Positions 16,385 through 24,333 of a stretch of DNA of 64,000 bases are shown piece after piece. The position numbers and the translations under genes were made by a program. Where the stretch lies: positions 62,001 through 126,000 of the forward strand of contig JANQQP010000019.1 of the NCBI GenBank assembly GCA_028285005.1, written 5' to 3'. Source of the DNA: Dehalococcoidia bacterium. Lineage in GTDB: Bacteria; Chloroflexota; Dehalococcoidia; Lucifugimonadales; Lucifugimonadaceae. How positions within the stretch are numbered: the stretch's first letter is position 1; every line of letters starts with the position of its first letter. The notes under the pieces were generated by a model. That model made no database searches. It saw only the letters and a list, made by a program, of their open reading frames with translations, and was not told the DNA's origin.

Positions 16385-16402
16385 CGTATCAATAATGATA
16401 CG
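16385..16402. promoter_or_regulatory. Perfect palindrome upstream of the His-rich gene
   Basis: CGTATCA-ATAA-TGATACG: 7-bp arms around 4 bases, 24 nt before the TTG start at 16360. The AT-rich centre and position fit an operator for a dimeric regulator such as a Fur/Zur- or MntR-type protein. No such regulator gene is in the window. Confidence 0.45.
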
Positions 16403-16459
16403 CCGACCTGCATAGCCTGGACTCGGTATTAACCGACTCTCCGATCGAGTAATGCCGCT

Positions 16460-17326
16460 CTAGTACTGGCCTTCTTGCGCCGGCCTGTAAGCGGTCTGCA
16501 ATGTGCGCAGGTCGAACTCCTGGGGCCGTTCGCCCATCGCGTACTCGTACAGCGCGGCCTTGAATATCCCCTCGAGCGCCTGAACCACCGCAAGAGCGAT
16601 CGATCCGGTGATCAATCCAACCACTACTCCAGCAATCGGAATCACGAGGCCGATCAGGAAAGCCGGAATGATCGCTATGACAACGGCGATCAGATAGACG
16701 ATGAAGAACCCGAAGTTGGCTGTAATCTGCCGGCCCCAGGTCTTTCTTACCAGACCGCTCGATCTCCTGATGGCACCGAATGGTCCAACGTTCTCGGACA
16801 CCAGGATTGGCACCACGAAGAAAGTAAGGAACTCCCAGACGCCTCCGACGATCTCTAACGCTATGCGCCCGAACGCGTTTCTCTGGTTCGCTTTTGCGAT
16901 CTGCAGGATGAGACTCACACTCGCGGAGATAATCGCCCATCCGAGAATGGTGTGGATATGCGCCATAGCGTGGTTTAGTCCTGACCGTACGTTCGGATCT
17001 CCTCCACGCAATCGTTCCAATGCAGCCGAAACGAGCGCGGCGTTGAAGAAGATGACGACGAAGTAGACCAGGATGAAAGCTGCGACGATGAGCACGACAT
17101 CGCCGCCCTGGATGGCTTCAGTCGCCGCCTCACCGGCCTCACTCGTGGTTCCTTCGGACAGTCGGTCTACCGCGCCTGTAGCGTTCCCAATGGCGAAAAA
17201 CAGCCCGATTACGATTGCGACGCCGATGGCGGAGAAGATTGGGAACCAGAGCAGCTCCCGGTCTTTCTGGAGCACTCCCCAGCTCGTCTTCATCAGTTCG
17301 AACGTGTGTCCGATCGTCTGGAACAT
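16460..17326 (-). CDS. DUF6159-like integral membrane protein
   Basis: A 288-residue polytopic protein with about six hydrophobic segments, beginning LLWFPIFSAIGVAIVIGLFF and including VVLIVAAFILVYFVVIFF and IAVVIAIIPAFLIGLVIPIA. A soluble loop between the first two contains Thr/Glu-rich sequence. The repeated pattern and the N-terminal KTSWGVLQKDRELL motif resemble the DUF6159 family. Function is unknown; these proteins are sometimes near ABC or stress genes, but nothing here indicates a role. It is divergent from the Gfo/Idh/MocA gene. Confidence 0.65.
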   Translation of the reverse strand: MFQTIGHTFELMKTSWGVLQKDRELLWFPIFSAIGVAIVIGLFFAIGNATGAVDRLSEGTTSEAGEAATEAIQGGDVVLIVAAFILVYFVVIFFNAALVSAALERLRGGDPNVRSGLNHAMAHIHTILGWAIISASVSLILQIAKANQRNAFGRIALEIVGGVWEFLTFFVVPILVSENVGPFGAIRRSSGLVRKTWGRQITANFGFFIVYLIAVVIAIIPAFLIGLVIPIAGVVVGLITGSIALAVVQALEGIFKAALYEYAMGERPQEFDLRTLQTAYRPAQEGQY

Positions 17327-17429
17327 TTCGCTCTCTTTCGTACCTGGCTGTGTCAGCAGATAATCGCACGCACGTTATTGGCTACTTGAGACTCGACAAT
17401 ACTACAGGCGCGTGATCGAGGTCACATAC

Positions 17430-18494
17430 ATGGACAGGATCAACGTTGGATTCATTGGTGCCGGACGGATATCAACGCTCCACGCATTGGCATACGAGGA
17501 AAATCCCACCGGGGCGCTCATTGCAGTCGCTGACCGCGACAAAGACCTGGCAGCTCGACAGGCAACAACCTGGGGCGCCGAAGCTGTATACGACGATTAC
17601 AGGGAGTTATTGGCGTCCAGCGATGTTGATGCGGTAGAGATTCTGCTGCCGCACCACATGCATCTACCGGTGACTCTGGCGACGCTGGAAGCGGGAAAGC
17701 ATGTGTCGTTGCAGAAGCCAATGTGCCTGGACATGGATGAGGCGCGTCAGATCATCGATGCGGCCGAACGGAGCGACGTTACGTTCCGGATGGTCGAGAA
17801 CTACAGGACCTACGAGCCCTACGAGCGGGCGAAGGCGATGTTGGACGCCGGCGAGATTGGCGATCCGATGGGGATGCGGGTCAAGACTGTCCATGGCCGA
17901 GGCGTTGGAGGGTGGGAGATTCCTGATTCAGCAGCGGCCTGGCGTGCTGACAGTTCGCAGTCAGGTGGTTTTAACGCACTCCACGACTACGGCGCGCATA
18001 TCACCTCGATCATCCCCTTCTTCCTGGGCGAAGTCGAGAAAGTGCATGCAATGGCGGACCTCTCAGACGGCAGTGACTGCTTCACCGGCTCCCGCTCAGT
18101 CATCACCTGGAAGCACTCGAATCATGAGGTCTTCGGCACCTGGGATATGAACGAGTCGGACGAGTTTGTCATTCCAACCGATTATTACCCTGTCGATGAG
18201 TGGGTGGAGATCACCGGCACCCGAGGCGTACTCTGGATGACGCGTTGCACCGCTCGAATGACAGACCTGCCGCCCTTGATGATGTTCAGGGATGGTCGTA
18301 CTCAATCGTTCGAGGACATGGAGACAGACTGGGGTGACAGCTTCCGCAGGGCCGGACACGAGTTCACGCAAGGAATCGTTAACGGCTCGCAGCCGCAACT
18401 CGACGCCCGGGAGGCCGCTCACACGCTCGCGATCAGCCTGGCAGCAGCGAAGAGTGCGGTCGAACATCGAGAGGTCGCCATCGACGAACTGTGA
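17430..18494 (+). CDS. Gfo/Idh/MocA-family oxidoreductase
   Basis: A soluble NAD(P)-dependent sugar or cyclitol dehydrogenase of 354 residues. The Rossmann motif is VGFIGAGRISTLHALAY. The usual EKP cofactor/catalytic motif appears as LQKPMCLDMDEA, keeping the lysine. The active-site Asp/His pair is in FNALHDYGAHITSII. The C-terminal alpha/beta domain is complete. ATG 17430 has GAGG about 9 nt upstream; a GTG at 17412 is the alternative. The substrate is unknown. It stands alone between the DUF6159 gene and the PII gene. Confidence 0.85.
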   Translation: MDRINVGFIGAGRISTLHALAYEENPTGALIAVADRDKDLAARQATTWGAEAVYDDYRELLASSDVDAVEILLPHHMHLPVTLATLEAGKHVSLQKPMCLDMDEARQIIDAAERSDVTFRMVENYRTYEPYERAKAMLDAGEIGDPMGMRVKTVHGRGVGGWEIPDSAAAWRADSSQSGGFNALHDYGAHITSIIPFFLGEVEKVHAMADLSDGSDCFTGSRSVITWKHSNHEVFGTWDMNESDEFVIPTDYYPVDEWVEITGTRGVLWMTRCTARMTDLPPLMMFRDGRTQSFEDMETDWGDSFRRAGHEFTQGIVNGSQPQLDAREAAHTLAISLAAAKSAVEHREVAIDEL

Positions 18495-18521
18495 TTAGCA
18501 CAGGCGTCGATGCAGGGCTGA

Positions 18522-18863
18522 CTAGCTCAGCGCGATCTCATCTCGTTCGCTCGTCCTGATCCGGTAAACCTCTGCCACTTCTCGCACGAAAATCTTGCCG
18601 TCTCCCACACTGCCGGTTCGCGCTGCCCCAATGATCGCTTCGATGGCGGTTTCGGCGAGATCATCAGGAACGACCACGTCGATTCTTGTCTTCGGCACAT
18701 ACTCAACCCGGTACTCGATTCCGCGATAGGTGTCCTTCGAGCCACCCTGCGAACCGAAGCCACGGGCGTCGGTGACGGTCATGCCGTGCACTCCCGCTGA
18801 CGAGAGTGCGTCGCGCACAGGGCCGAGCCGGATCGGTTGGATAACTGCGGTGATCTCTTTCAT
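18522..18863 (-). CDS. glnB: PII nitrogen regulatory protein
   Basis: A 113-residue trimeric signal protein that binds ATP, ADP and 2-oxoglutarate and adjusts nitrogen assimilation targets. The T-loop reads GSKDTYRGIEYRVEYVPK with Tyr at residue 51, the uridylylation position in proteobacteria. The C-terminal signature VGDGKIFV is intact. No amtB is adjacent, so its partner is not shown by context. With glnA/gltBD about 31 kb away it fits the window's nitrogen metabolism. GlnB and GlnK cannot be separated from sequence alone. An AGGAG lies about 10 nt before the ATG. Between this gene and panC (18864-19009) I see no gene. Confidence 0.9.
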   Translation of the reverse strand: MKEITAVIQPIRLGPVRDALSSAGVHGMTVTDARGFGSQGGSKDTYRGIEYRVEYVPKTRIDVVVPDDLAETAIEAIIGAARTGSVGDGKIFVREVAEVYRIRTSERDEIALS

Positions 18864-19009
18864 AGGTCTAGCTCCTGCTCCGCACTCATTTTGACCTGCT
18901 GAATGGCTGGACGGCGATGCTTTCTCCAGATTAGGCCATTACAACTGAGTCGCGTCGACGCAGTGTGACGTTCGTATGAGGCAGTGATCTCAAGGGCCTG
19001 CCCACAGCG

Positions 19010-19846
19010 TCAGTCTAGCGAGACGTTATCGATCAGTCGTGCTTTACCTAGCCGTGCAGCGAGTGACAACAATGCACCTTTTTCAGCATCGCCGGTCACC
19101 TCTTCCATGGATTGTGGATCAGCGACACTTACGTAGTCTGTGCGCAGAATCGGCTCCTGGCCGAGCAGGTCCGAGATGAGCGCTCGAATTGCATCGGCAC
19201 TTCGGTCGCCAGATCGCCATAGACTTCGCCCCGACTGCAGAGCCTCGAAAAGCCGAGGAGCAACCGATCGCTCGTGCTCTGTGAGATATCGGTTGCGACT
19301 ACTAATAGCTAAACCGTCGGGTTCCCGAACGGTTTCGATGCGTTCGATCTTGATCCCGAACATCAGGTCGCGGTTCAGATTCTCGATTATCCGCAACTGC
19401 TGAGCATCTTTCTCTCCGAACGTTGCGATGTCCGGCCGAATGATGCTGAACAACTTAGCGACCACGGTCGCGACTCCGATGAAATGTCCCGGCCGATGCG
19501 CACCCTCCAGGACGGTAGCTATTCGGCCAGGGTTGACTTCAGTGCGGTCGCTGGCGGGATACATCTCCGAATCAGGCGGAGCGAAGACAACTTCAGTGCC
19601 GTACTCCTCAAACATCGCCAGGTCGCTTGCTCTGTCGTGAGGATAGGACGCCAGGTCTTCGCCTTCTGAAAACTGGGTCGGGTTCAGGAACAGCGAGCCG
19701 ACCATGATGTCCGAAATCTCACGAGCGCGTTTCAGATGCGCCTCGTGCCCCGCGTGCATGCCGCCAAGCGTCGCGACCAGTGCGACGTTGCCTGTCAGGT
19801 CGCGCCTGTACTCCCGCATCTCGCGAACTGTCTCGACTACGCGCAT
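19010..19846 (-). CDS. panC: pantoate--beta-alanine ligase
   Basis: Joins pantoate and beta-alanine with ATP to form pantothenate, the final step of the pathway, in the cytosol. The 278 residues include the HIGH-like motif TLGGMHAGHEAHL, FLNPTQFSEGEDL, FGEKDAQQL (the KDxQQ motif) and the KMSKS-like AISSRN region. It has Gly-Met where many enzymes have Ala-Leu in TMGALHEGH, an acceptable variation. It starts 11 bases after the panB stop, in a run of four same-strand genes. No panD for beta-alanine is present in the window. Confidence 0.95.
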   Translation of the reverse strand: MRVVETVREMREYRRDLTGNVALVATLGGMHAGHEAHLKRAREISDIMVGSLFLNPTQFSEGEDLASYPHDRASDLAMFEEYGTEVVFAPPDSEMYPASDRTEVNPGRIATVLEGAHRPGHFIGVATVVAKLFSIIRPDIATFGEKDAQQLRIIENLNRDLMFGIKIERIETVREPDGLAISSRNRYLTEHERSVAPRLFEALQSGRSLWRSGDRSADAIRALISDLLGQEPILRTDYVSVADPQSMEEVTGDAEKGALLSLAARLGKARLIDNVSLD

Positions 19847-19857
19847 TTGTTGTCAGC

Positions 19858-20733
19858 CTAGTCGCCGGTGCCGTAGGGACCAGACAGCGATGTGGCCTCG
19901 TCCGAATCCTGGGCAGGCTGCCGGTCAACGTGGAATGACTGAGCGGCGGTCGGGAATGCTCCGGTCTTCACGTCTGCGGCGTAGTGTTCGAGCGCGTCAC
20001 GAGCGGTTTCGCCCAGTTTGGCGTAGTTACCCGCGTGCTTGGGTTTGAAGCCGAGACTCATACCGAGCATGTCGTACAGGACCTGGACCTGACCGTCGGT
20101 GTGGAGGCCTGCGCCGATGCCGATGGTCGGGATGTCGAGTTTCTCGGTGATCTCTGCGGCCAGTTCGGCCGGGATCAACTCGAGCACGATGGCAAACGCC
20201 CCGGCTTCCTGAATCGCGAGCGCGTCTTCTACCAGTTCATCGGCCGAGCGGTCTGTCTTGCCCTGAACTCGGTATCCGCCAAGCTTGTGCACCGATTGCG
20301 GAGTCAAACCGATGTGTCCCATGACGGCAACTCCGGCGTCCGTCAGTCGCCTGATGATCGGCGCTACGGGCTTGCCGCCCTCAAGCTTGACCGCTTGTGC
20401 TCCGCCCTCTTGCAGCAGTCGTCCAGCATTGCGCAATGCTGTTTCGGCGTCGACCTGGTAGCTCATGAACGGCATGTCCACGACTACCAGTGGAACCTCC
20501 GTGCCGCGCACCACGGCCGCCGAGTGACGGACCATGTCTTCTACGGTCACGGGAATTGTCGAATCGAATCCGAGTACAACGTTGCCCAGGCTGTCGCCAA
20601 CGAGAATCATTGGGATGCCGGCTGCTTCGACGATCTGGGCCTGCATGTAGTCGTAGGCGGTCACCATAGGGATCCGCTCGCCTCGGGCCTTCATCGCCTG
20701 GATCTTGTGTGTCGTGATCCTGCGTGGTCGCAT
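19858..20733 (-). CDS. panB: 3-methyl-2-oxobutanoate hydroxymethyltransferase
   Basis: Makes ketopantoate from 2-oxoisovalerate using methylenetetrahydrofolate. The 291-residue TIM-barrel enzyme has MVTAYDYMQAQIVEAAGIPM, the metal-site LVGDSLGNVVLG, and HIGLTPQSVHKLGGYRVQGK. The ATG at 20733 (MRPRRITT) is set by a perfect AGGAGG 5 nt upstream; a longer form starting 54 bases earlier would lie at the end of the previous gene. The C-terminus has about 25 extra residues rich in Ser, Asp and Gln beyond the usual end. It is downstream of the DUF2520 dehydrogenase gene. Confidence 0.95.
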   Translation of the reverse strand: MRPRRITTHKIQAMKARGERIPMVTAYDYMQAQIVEAAGIPMILVGDSLGNVVLGFDSTIPVTVEDMVRHSAAVVRGTEVPLVVVDMPFMSYQVDAETALRNAGRLLQEGGAQAVKLEGGKPVAPIIRRLTDAGVAVMGHIGLTPQSVHKLGGYRVQGKTDRSADELVEDALAIQEAGAFAIVLELIPAELAAEITEKLDIPTIGIGAGLHTDGQVQVLYDMLGMSLGFKPKHAGNYAKLGETARDALEHYAADVKTGAFPTAAQSFHVDRQPAQDSDEATSLSGPYGTGD

Positions 20734-20783
20734 GAAATCCTCCTGCCGATCGGCTGCCGGTGGCTCACCGTCGGGCTTACTGT

Positions 20784-21722
20784 TCACGCCTGTTCTATCT
20801 TCTCACAACTGATCTGCAGGGTGGTCCTCAGTAGTTCTTTGATGCGGTTCTCGTCAGTTGCGGTTAAGTTGCCTTGCTCCTTCGCCATGGGCAGAGTCGC
20901 AAGAGCGAGCGATGCATATGCGGCCACAAACTCACTAGAGACCGCTGATGACGCTTCTAGATGCGCAATAACAGTTGCTACATCACCTCTAACATACGGG
21001 CCGGTCAAGGCTTTCGGAAGGCCGTTTTCACCCAGCGAGTTTGCAGTCGTTTTCACAAGCGGAGTGAGAGCTGCAAGCGCTTTGTCTCTCGGGATTGAGC
21101 CTGCTGACGCCCATATCTCAGCGGCAAGACCGGCCAATCCGGCTAGCAATCCGCAGGCCATCACAGCTGCGGCGTGGTAGGCGGGCCGTTGATCAGCCGT
21201 GAGTTCATAGACATTGCCACCCAGGCGCGCAGCGAGAGTCACGAGCCAATCCCGTAGCTGCGGATCAGGCGCCTCGATCCCGAACGTGATCCCTCGAAAC
21301 GAGTCCCACCCGTCGCGGCCAGGAAATGTCTGCATCGGATGGATGCCTGCGGTATTGGCACCCGCGTTGCTCGCCGCGACTAGATGTTCGAGCGGTGCAG
21401 CGCCGGAACAGTGCACAACGTTCTGTTCGCGTCTCCAGGTGATCGAATCAGCGATCTCCTTGATTGCGCCGTCGGATGTAGTGATGAAAACGATCTGGGA
21501 ACTGGCAGCAACGTCCCGTGCCTCGGGGTTGACGGCAACGCTATCCAGTTGAGACTTAAGCCAGTCCCGGTGCTCAGAGCGCCTGGTTGAGACCGAAATG
21601 ACGTTGTATCCGGCACGGTCCATAGCGATCGCCAGGCTGGATCCTAGCCGGCCTGCGCCGATGAAGCCTATCGGGAGATCGTCTGGGTAAGCCGAGGCCG
21701 CACCTTCTCTGCTCTCAGCCAC
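20784..21722 (-). CDS. Rossmann/DUF2520 dehydrogenase, candidate ketopantoate reductase
   Basis: A 312-residue protein: an N-terminal NAD(P) Rossmann domain (IGFIGAGRLGSSLAIAMDRA) followed by a helical DUF2520-type domain with CSGAAPLEHL, GIHPMQTFPG and a helix bundle including PAYHAAAVMACGLLAGLAGL. The GTG start at 21722 overlaps the upstream stop by 8 bases and has GGAG 7 nt before it. DUF2520 proteins often lie in panBC clusters, and the PanG type of ketopantoate reductase has this architecture (from memory). Here it stands exactly where panE would be expected and no panE is seen. The function is an inference. Confidence 0.8.
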   Translation of the reverse strand: MAESREGAASAYPDDLPIGFIGAGRLGSSLAIAMDRAGYNVISVSTRRSEHRDWLKSQLDSVAVNPEARDVAASSQIVFITTSDGAIKEIADSITWRREQNVVHCSGAAPLEHLVAASNAGANTAGIHPMQTFPGRDGWDSFRGITFGIEAPDPQLRDWLVTLAARLGGNVYELTADQRPAYHAAAVMACGLLAGLAGLAAEIWASAGSIPRDKALAALTPLVKTTANSLGENGLPKALTGPYVRGDVATVIAHLEASSAVSSEFVAAYASLALATLPMAKEQGNLTATDENRIKELLRTTLQISCEKIEQA

Positions 21723-22722
21723 TCCAGCGCTCCATCAGCTTTTCACCCATCGGCAGGTCCCGGACAGCTGATATTCCTCCCAGGGAAGTGGCGCTCAGTA
21801 CTCCGTCGATGATCGCGGCAGAAGTGGCCTGCAGTGCGGCAGCGTGAAGGGCGTCGATGTTGCCATCCTGTCCACTGTTACCGGTCGCCAGCGCGAACAC
21901 TGTGTCCCCATCATTCTGTGTATGCGCCGGACGGACCGTCATTGCGATTGCGTCCTGGGCGGCGATCGCCAGGCGCGATGCCTCAAGCTTATTCAGTCGA
22001 GCATCTGTCGCTATGACTCCTATGACGGTGTTTCGAAAGAAGCCTCGCTGCTTGGGCGGCGAGTTGATCAGGATGTCGAGAGTGCTTTCGAACGAATCGT
22101 CGGATTTGCTCAGTGGAGCGGCGATTGGCTCGCCATCTTCAGGGTCGATCACATCGGCAACCGGATTGACCGCGAATAGCGCACCGACTGTCGTGCCGTT
22201 CTCCAATTTGACCGACGCAGTGCCGACCCCGGTCTTTATGGCGCTGCTTGCTCCGAGGATGTTGGCTGCGGTGCAGCCGGTGCCGACGCCTACGCAGCCG
22301 CGTTCAAACTCTTTGGCCGCGTCAGCGGCGGCGGCGTAGCCATTGCTCGCAGTCGGGCGAACGTCGGAGCCAATGAAGGCCAGGTCGAACACTGCCGCGG
22401 CCGGAACGATCGGAAGATGCATCCGTCCAAACTGGAGTCCGACTCGATGCTCTTCGAGGTACTGAACCACGCCGCCGGGCGCGTCCAGGCCGAACACACT
22501 GCCGCCTGTCAGCATCACTCCGTTCACCCACTGAGCAGCGGAAAGCGGGTCAAGGAGCTCTGTTTCCCTGCTTGCGGGTGCAGCCCCGCGGACCTCGATC
22601 GCCGCGGTAGCTGGCTCTTCGCTTAACACCGCTGTGCAGCCTGTGCCGTTCTCAGTGTCGGTGTAGTGGCCGACGCTGATTCCCGTCACATCGGTGATCG
22701 ATCCACGTATGTCAGTAGGCAT
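21715..22722 (-). CDS. P1/S58-family peptidase (DmpA/beta-aminopeptidase type)
   Basis: A 335-residue Ntn-hydrolase-like precursor that should self-cleave between N231 and T232 in FFRNTVIGVIATDARLNK, freeing a nucleophilic Thr. Other family stretches are GISVGHYTDTENGTGCTAV, LTGGSVFGLDAPGGVVQYL and GVGTGCTAANILG. Relatives include DmpA, BapA beta-aminopeptidases and the nylon oligomer hydrolase NylC. It is first in the pantothenate cluster and overlaps the DUF2520 gene by 8 bases. Since some members cleave N-terminal beta-alanine peptides, a beta-alanine-supplying role is conceivable but unproved. A general aminopeptidase is the alternative. Confidence 0.85.
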   Translation of the reverse strand: MPTDIRGSITDVTGISVGHYTDTENGTGCTAVLSEEPATAAIEVRGAAPASRETELLDPLSAAQWVNGVMLTGGSVFGLDAPGGVVQYLEEHRVGLQFGRMHLPIVPAAAVFDLAFIGSDVRPTASNGYAAAADAAKEFERGCVGVGTGCTAANILGASSAIKTGVGTASVKLENGTTVGALFAVNPVADVIDPEDGEPIAAPLSKSDDSFESTLDILINSPPKQRGFFRNTVIGVIATDARLNKLEASRLAIAAQDAIAMTVRPAHTQNDGDTVFALATGNSGQDGNIDALHAAALQATSAAIIDGVLSATSLGGISAVRDLPMGEKLMERWSG

Positions 22723-23045
22723 CTACGTACTCAAGTCACTGGACCTGTGCGGTCGCGTTCAGAGCCGTAAGAATTGGTCCACGGCATCCATACTCGATTA
22801 TGCCGGATCACGTTGGGTACGGACGGATTCGCCCGGGAGTCGGCATGTTAAGTGCCGAGCACCAAATCGCTTGACGACGGGCGTATACTTTTCTGAATTT
22901 TTCAGGTGCGGATTTCGTAGGCTGAGCAGTACTTCCCCCGAAGTGGTGGCCGGGGTGATGACTGACAGGTAAAACGTACACTGCACGGATCGGAACAAAC
23001 TGCCCTGAGGCACGGCCCATCGTGGCCCGAAAGAGGTGTACCAAG
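22723..23045. other. Divergent intergenic region, no gene seen
   Basis: The 323 bases between the P1 peptidase and guaB3 starts must hold promoters for both units. TTGACG (22872-22877) and TATACT lie only 7 bases apart, which does not make a standard promoter. A small palindrome CTGAA-TTT-TTCAG is downstream of that. I found no convincing open frame, RNA gene or complete promoter. Confidence 0.4.
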
Positions 23046-24188
23046 TTGGCCCGTGAACTCAAAGATCTACAGCAGGCCTACGGATTCGACGACGTAGCGA
23101 TCGTCCCCGGGGATATCACGCTGAACCCCGAACTGGTGGACATCTCGACGAGTTTCGACGGGATAAAGATGGATATTCCGTTCATGGCTTCGGCAATGGA
23201 CTCGGTCGTCGATACGAATTTCGCAATCGAAATGAGCAAGGCTGGCGGCGTCGCCGTGATGAACATGGACGGGATTCACAGCCGCTATGACGATCCCGAG
23301 CCAATCTACCAGGAGATAGCAGAGACGCCTCGGGAAGCCGCAACTGCCCTGATGCAGAAGATCTACTCCCAGCCGGTGAAGCCTGAGTTGGTTGGAAAGC
23401 GAGTGGAGGACATAAAGAAAGGCGGAGGAACGGCGGCGGTATCGTTTGTTCCTGCCAGCACCAAGAGGCTTGCGCCGCTTGCTGAAGAGGCCGGCGCGGA
23501 TGTGATCGTGGTCCAGGGGACCGTCGTGACTGTTCGACACAACTCACGGTCCCTTGAGGGCTTGATTCTGTCCAAGCTCGTCGATCAGCTGAACGTTCCA
23601 GTGCTTGTCGGCAACACCGTGACCTATGACGTCGTGAAAGAGATGATGTCTCAGGGAATTCACGGCGTTCTGGTAGGTGTCGGCCCCGGAGCGGCATGTA
23701 CCAGCCGCGAGGTACTCGGAATCGGTGTGCCACAGGTGTCGGCGACCATTGAGTGTGCGGCGGCGCGCGACGACTATTTCGAAGAGACCGGCAGATATGT
23801 ACCGATCATCACCGATGGCGGGATTCGAACCGGGGGTGATGTCTGCAAGAGCTTTGCATCAGGTGCGGACGCAGTGATGATCGGATCTCCGTTTGCGAAG
23901 ACCGCTGAGGCTCCGGCGCATGGCAACCATTGGGGCATGGCCACGCCGCACCCGTCTCTGCCTAGAGGCACAAGGCTATCGGTCGGCACTCATTACTCGC
24001 TCAACCAGCTGCTGTTCGGTCCGTCCTCCAAGACGGACGGTACAGAGAACCTGGTTGGCGCGTTGAGAGTTTCCATGGGCTATGTCGGCGCCGAGACTCT
24101 AAGAGAGATGCACAACGCCCGCATGATGCATGCGCCGGCTATCAAGACTGAGGGCAAGATCTACCAGATGGCGGGACTCGGCAGCTAA
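23046..24188 (+). CDS. guaB3: GuaB3-family IMP dehydrogenase
   Basis: A TIM-barrel IMP dehydrogenase-like enzyme for GMP synthesis. The 380 residues lack the CBS pair of standard GuaB, as in the GuaB3 group. The catalytic Cys loop is GPGAACTSREVLGIGVPQ; the substrate phosphate sites include IITDGGIRTGGDVCKSFASG and ADAVMIGSPFAK. I prefer the TTG at 23046 (ARELKDLQQAYGFDD) because GAGGTG lies about 8 nt upstream and the length then matches GuaB3 proteins; a GTG at 23022 would add eight residues. Only the GuaB3 form is seen in this window. Confidence 0.85.
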   Translation: MARELKDLQQAYGFDDVAIVPGDITLNPELVDISTSFDGIKMDIPFMASAMDSVVDTNFAIEMSKAGGVAVMNMDGIHSRYDDPEPIYQEIAETPREAATALMQKIYSQPVKPELVGKRVEDIKKGGGTAAVSFVPASTKRLAPLAEEAGADVIVVQGTVVTVRHNSRSLEGLILSKLVDQLNVPVLVGNTVTYDVVKEMMSQGIHGVLVGVGPGAACTSREVLGIGVPQVSATIECAAARDDYFEETGRYVPIITDGGIRTGGDVCKSFASGADAVMIGSPFAKTAEAPAHGNHWGMATPHPSLPRGTRLSVGTHYSLNQLLFGPSSKTDGTENLVGALRVSMGYVGAETLREMHNARMMHAPAIKTEGKIYQMAGLGS

Positions 24189-24333
24189 GTCGCTGCTAAG
24201 TTGACTGATTGACCCTGTACTCTCTTGAGTAGTCCGATTCCGGGTACTCCAGAAGCAAGCGGTCGCACTCGCTTCGGAGATATGCGCTTAATGGTGGGAA
24301 CCTACTCCATCGACGACAGGGCACGGTTACCAG

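Noticed and set aside
23815-23850. GGATTCGAACC-like sequence resembling a reverse-strand tRNA T-arm
   Set aside because: It lies inside guaB3 and encodes the conserved GGIRTGG phosphate-binding loop; no other tRNA parts are present.
24189-24333. Possible T-box leader before hisS (GGTGGGAACC)
   Set aside because: The T-box core needs GGTGGNACCGCG; here one extra base interrupts it, the GCG is missing, and no specifier stem or terminator is evident.
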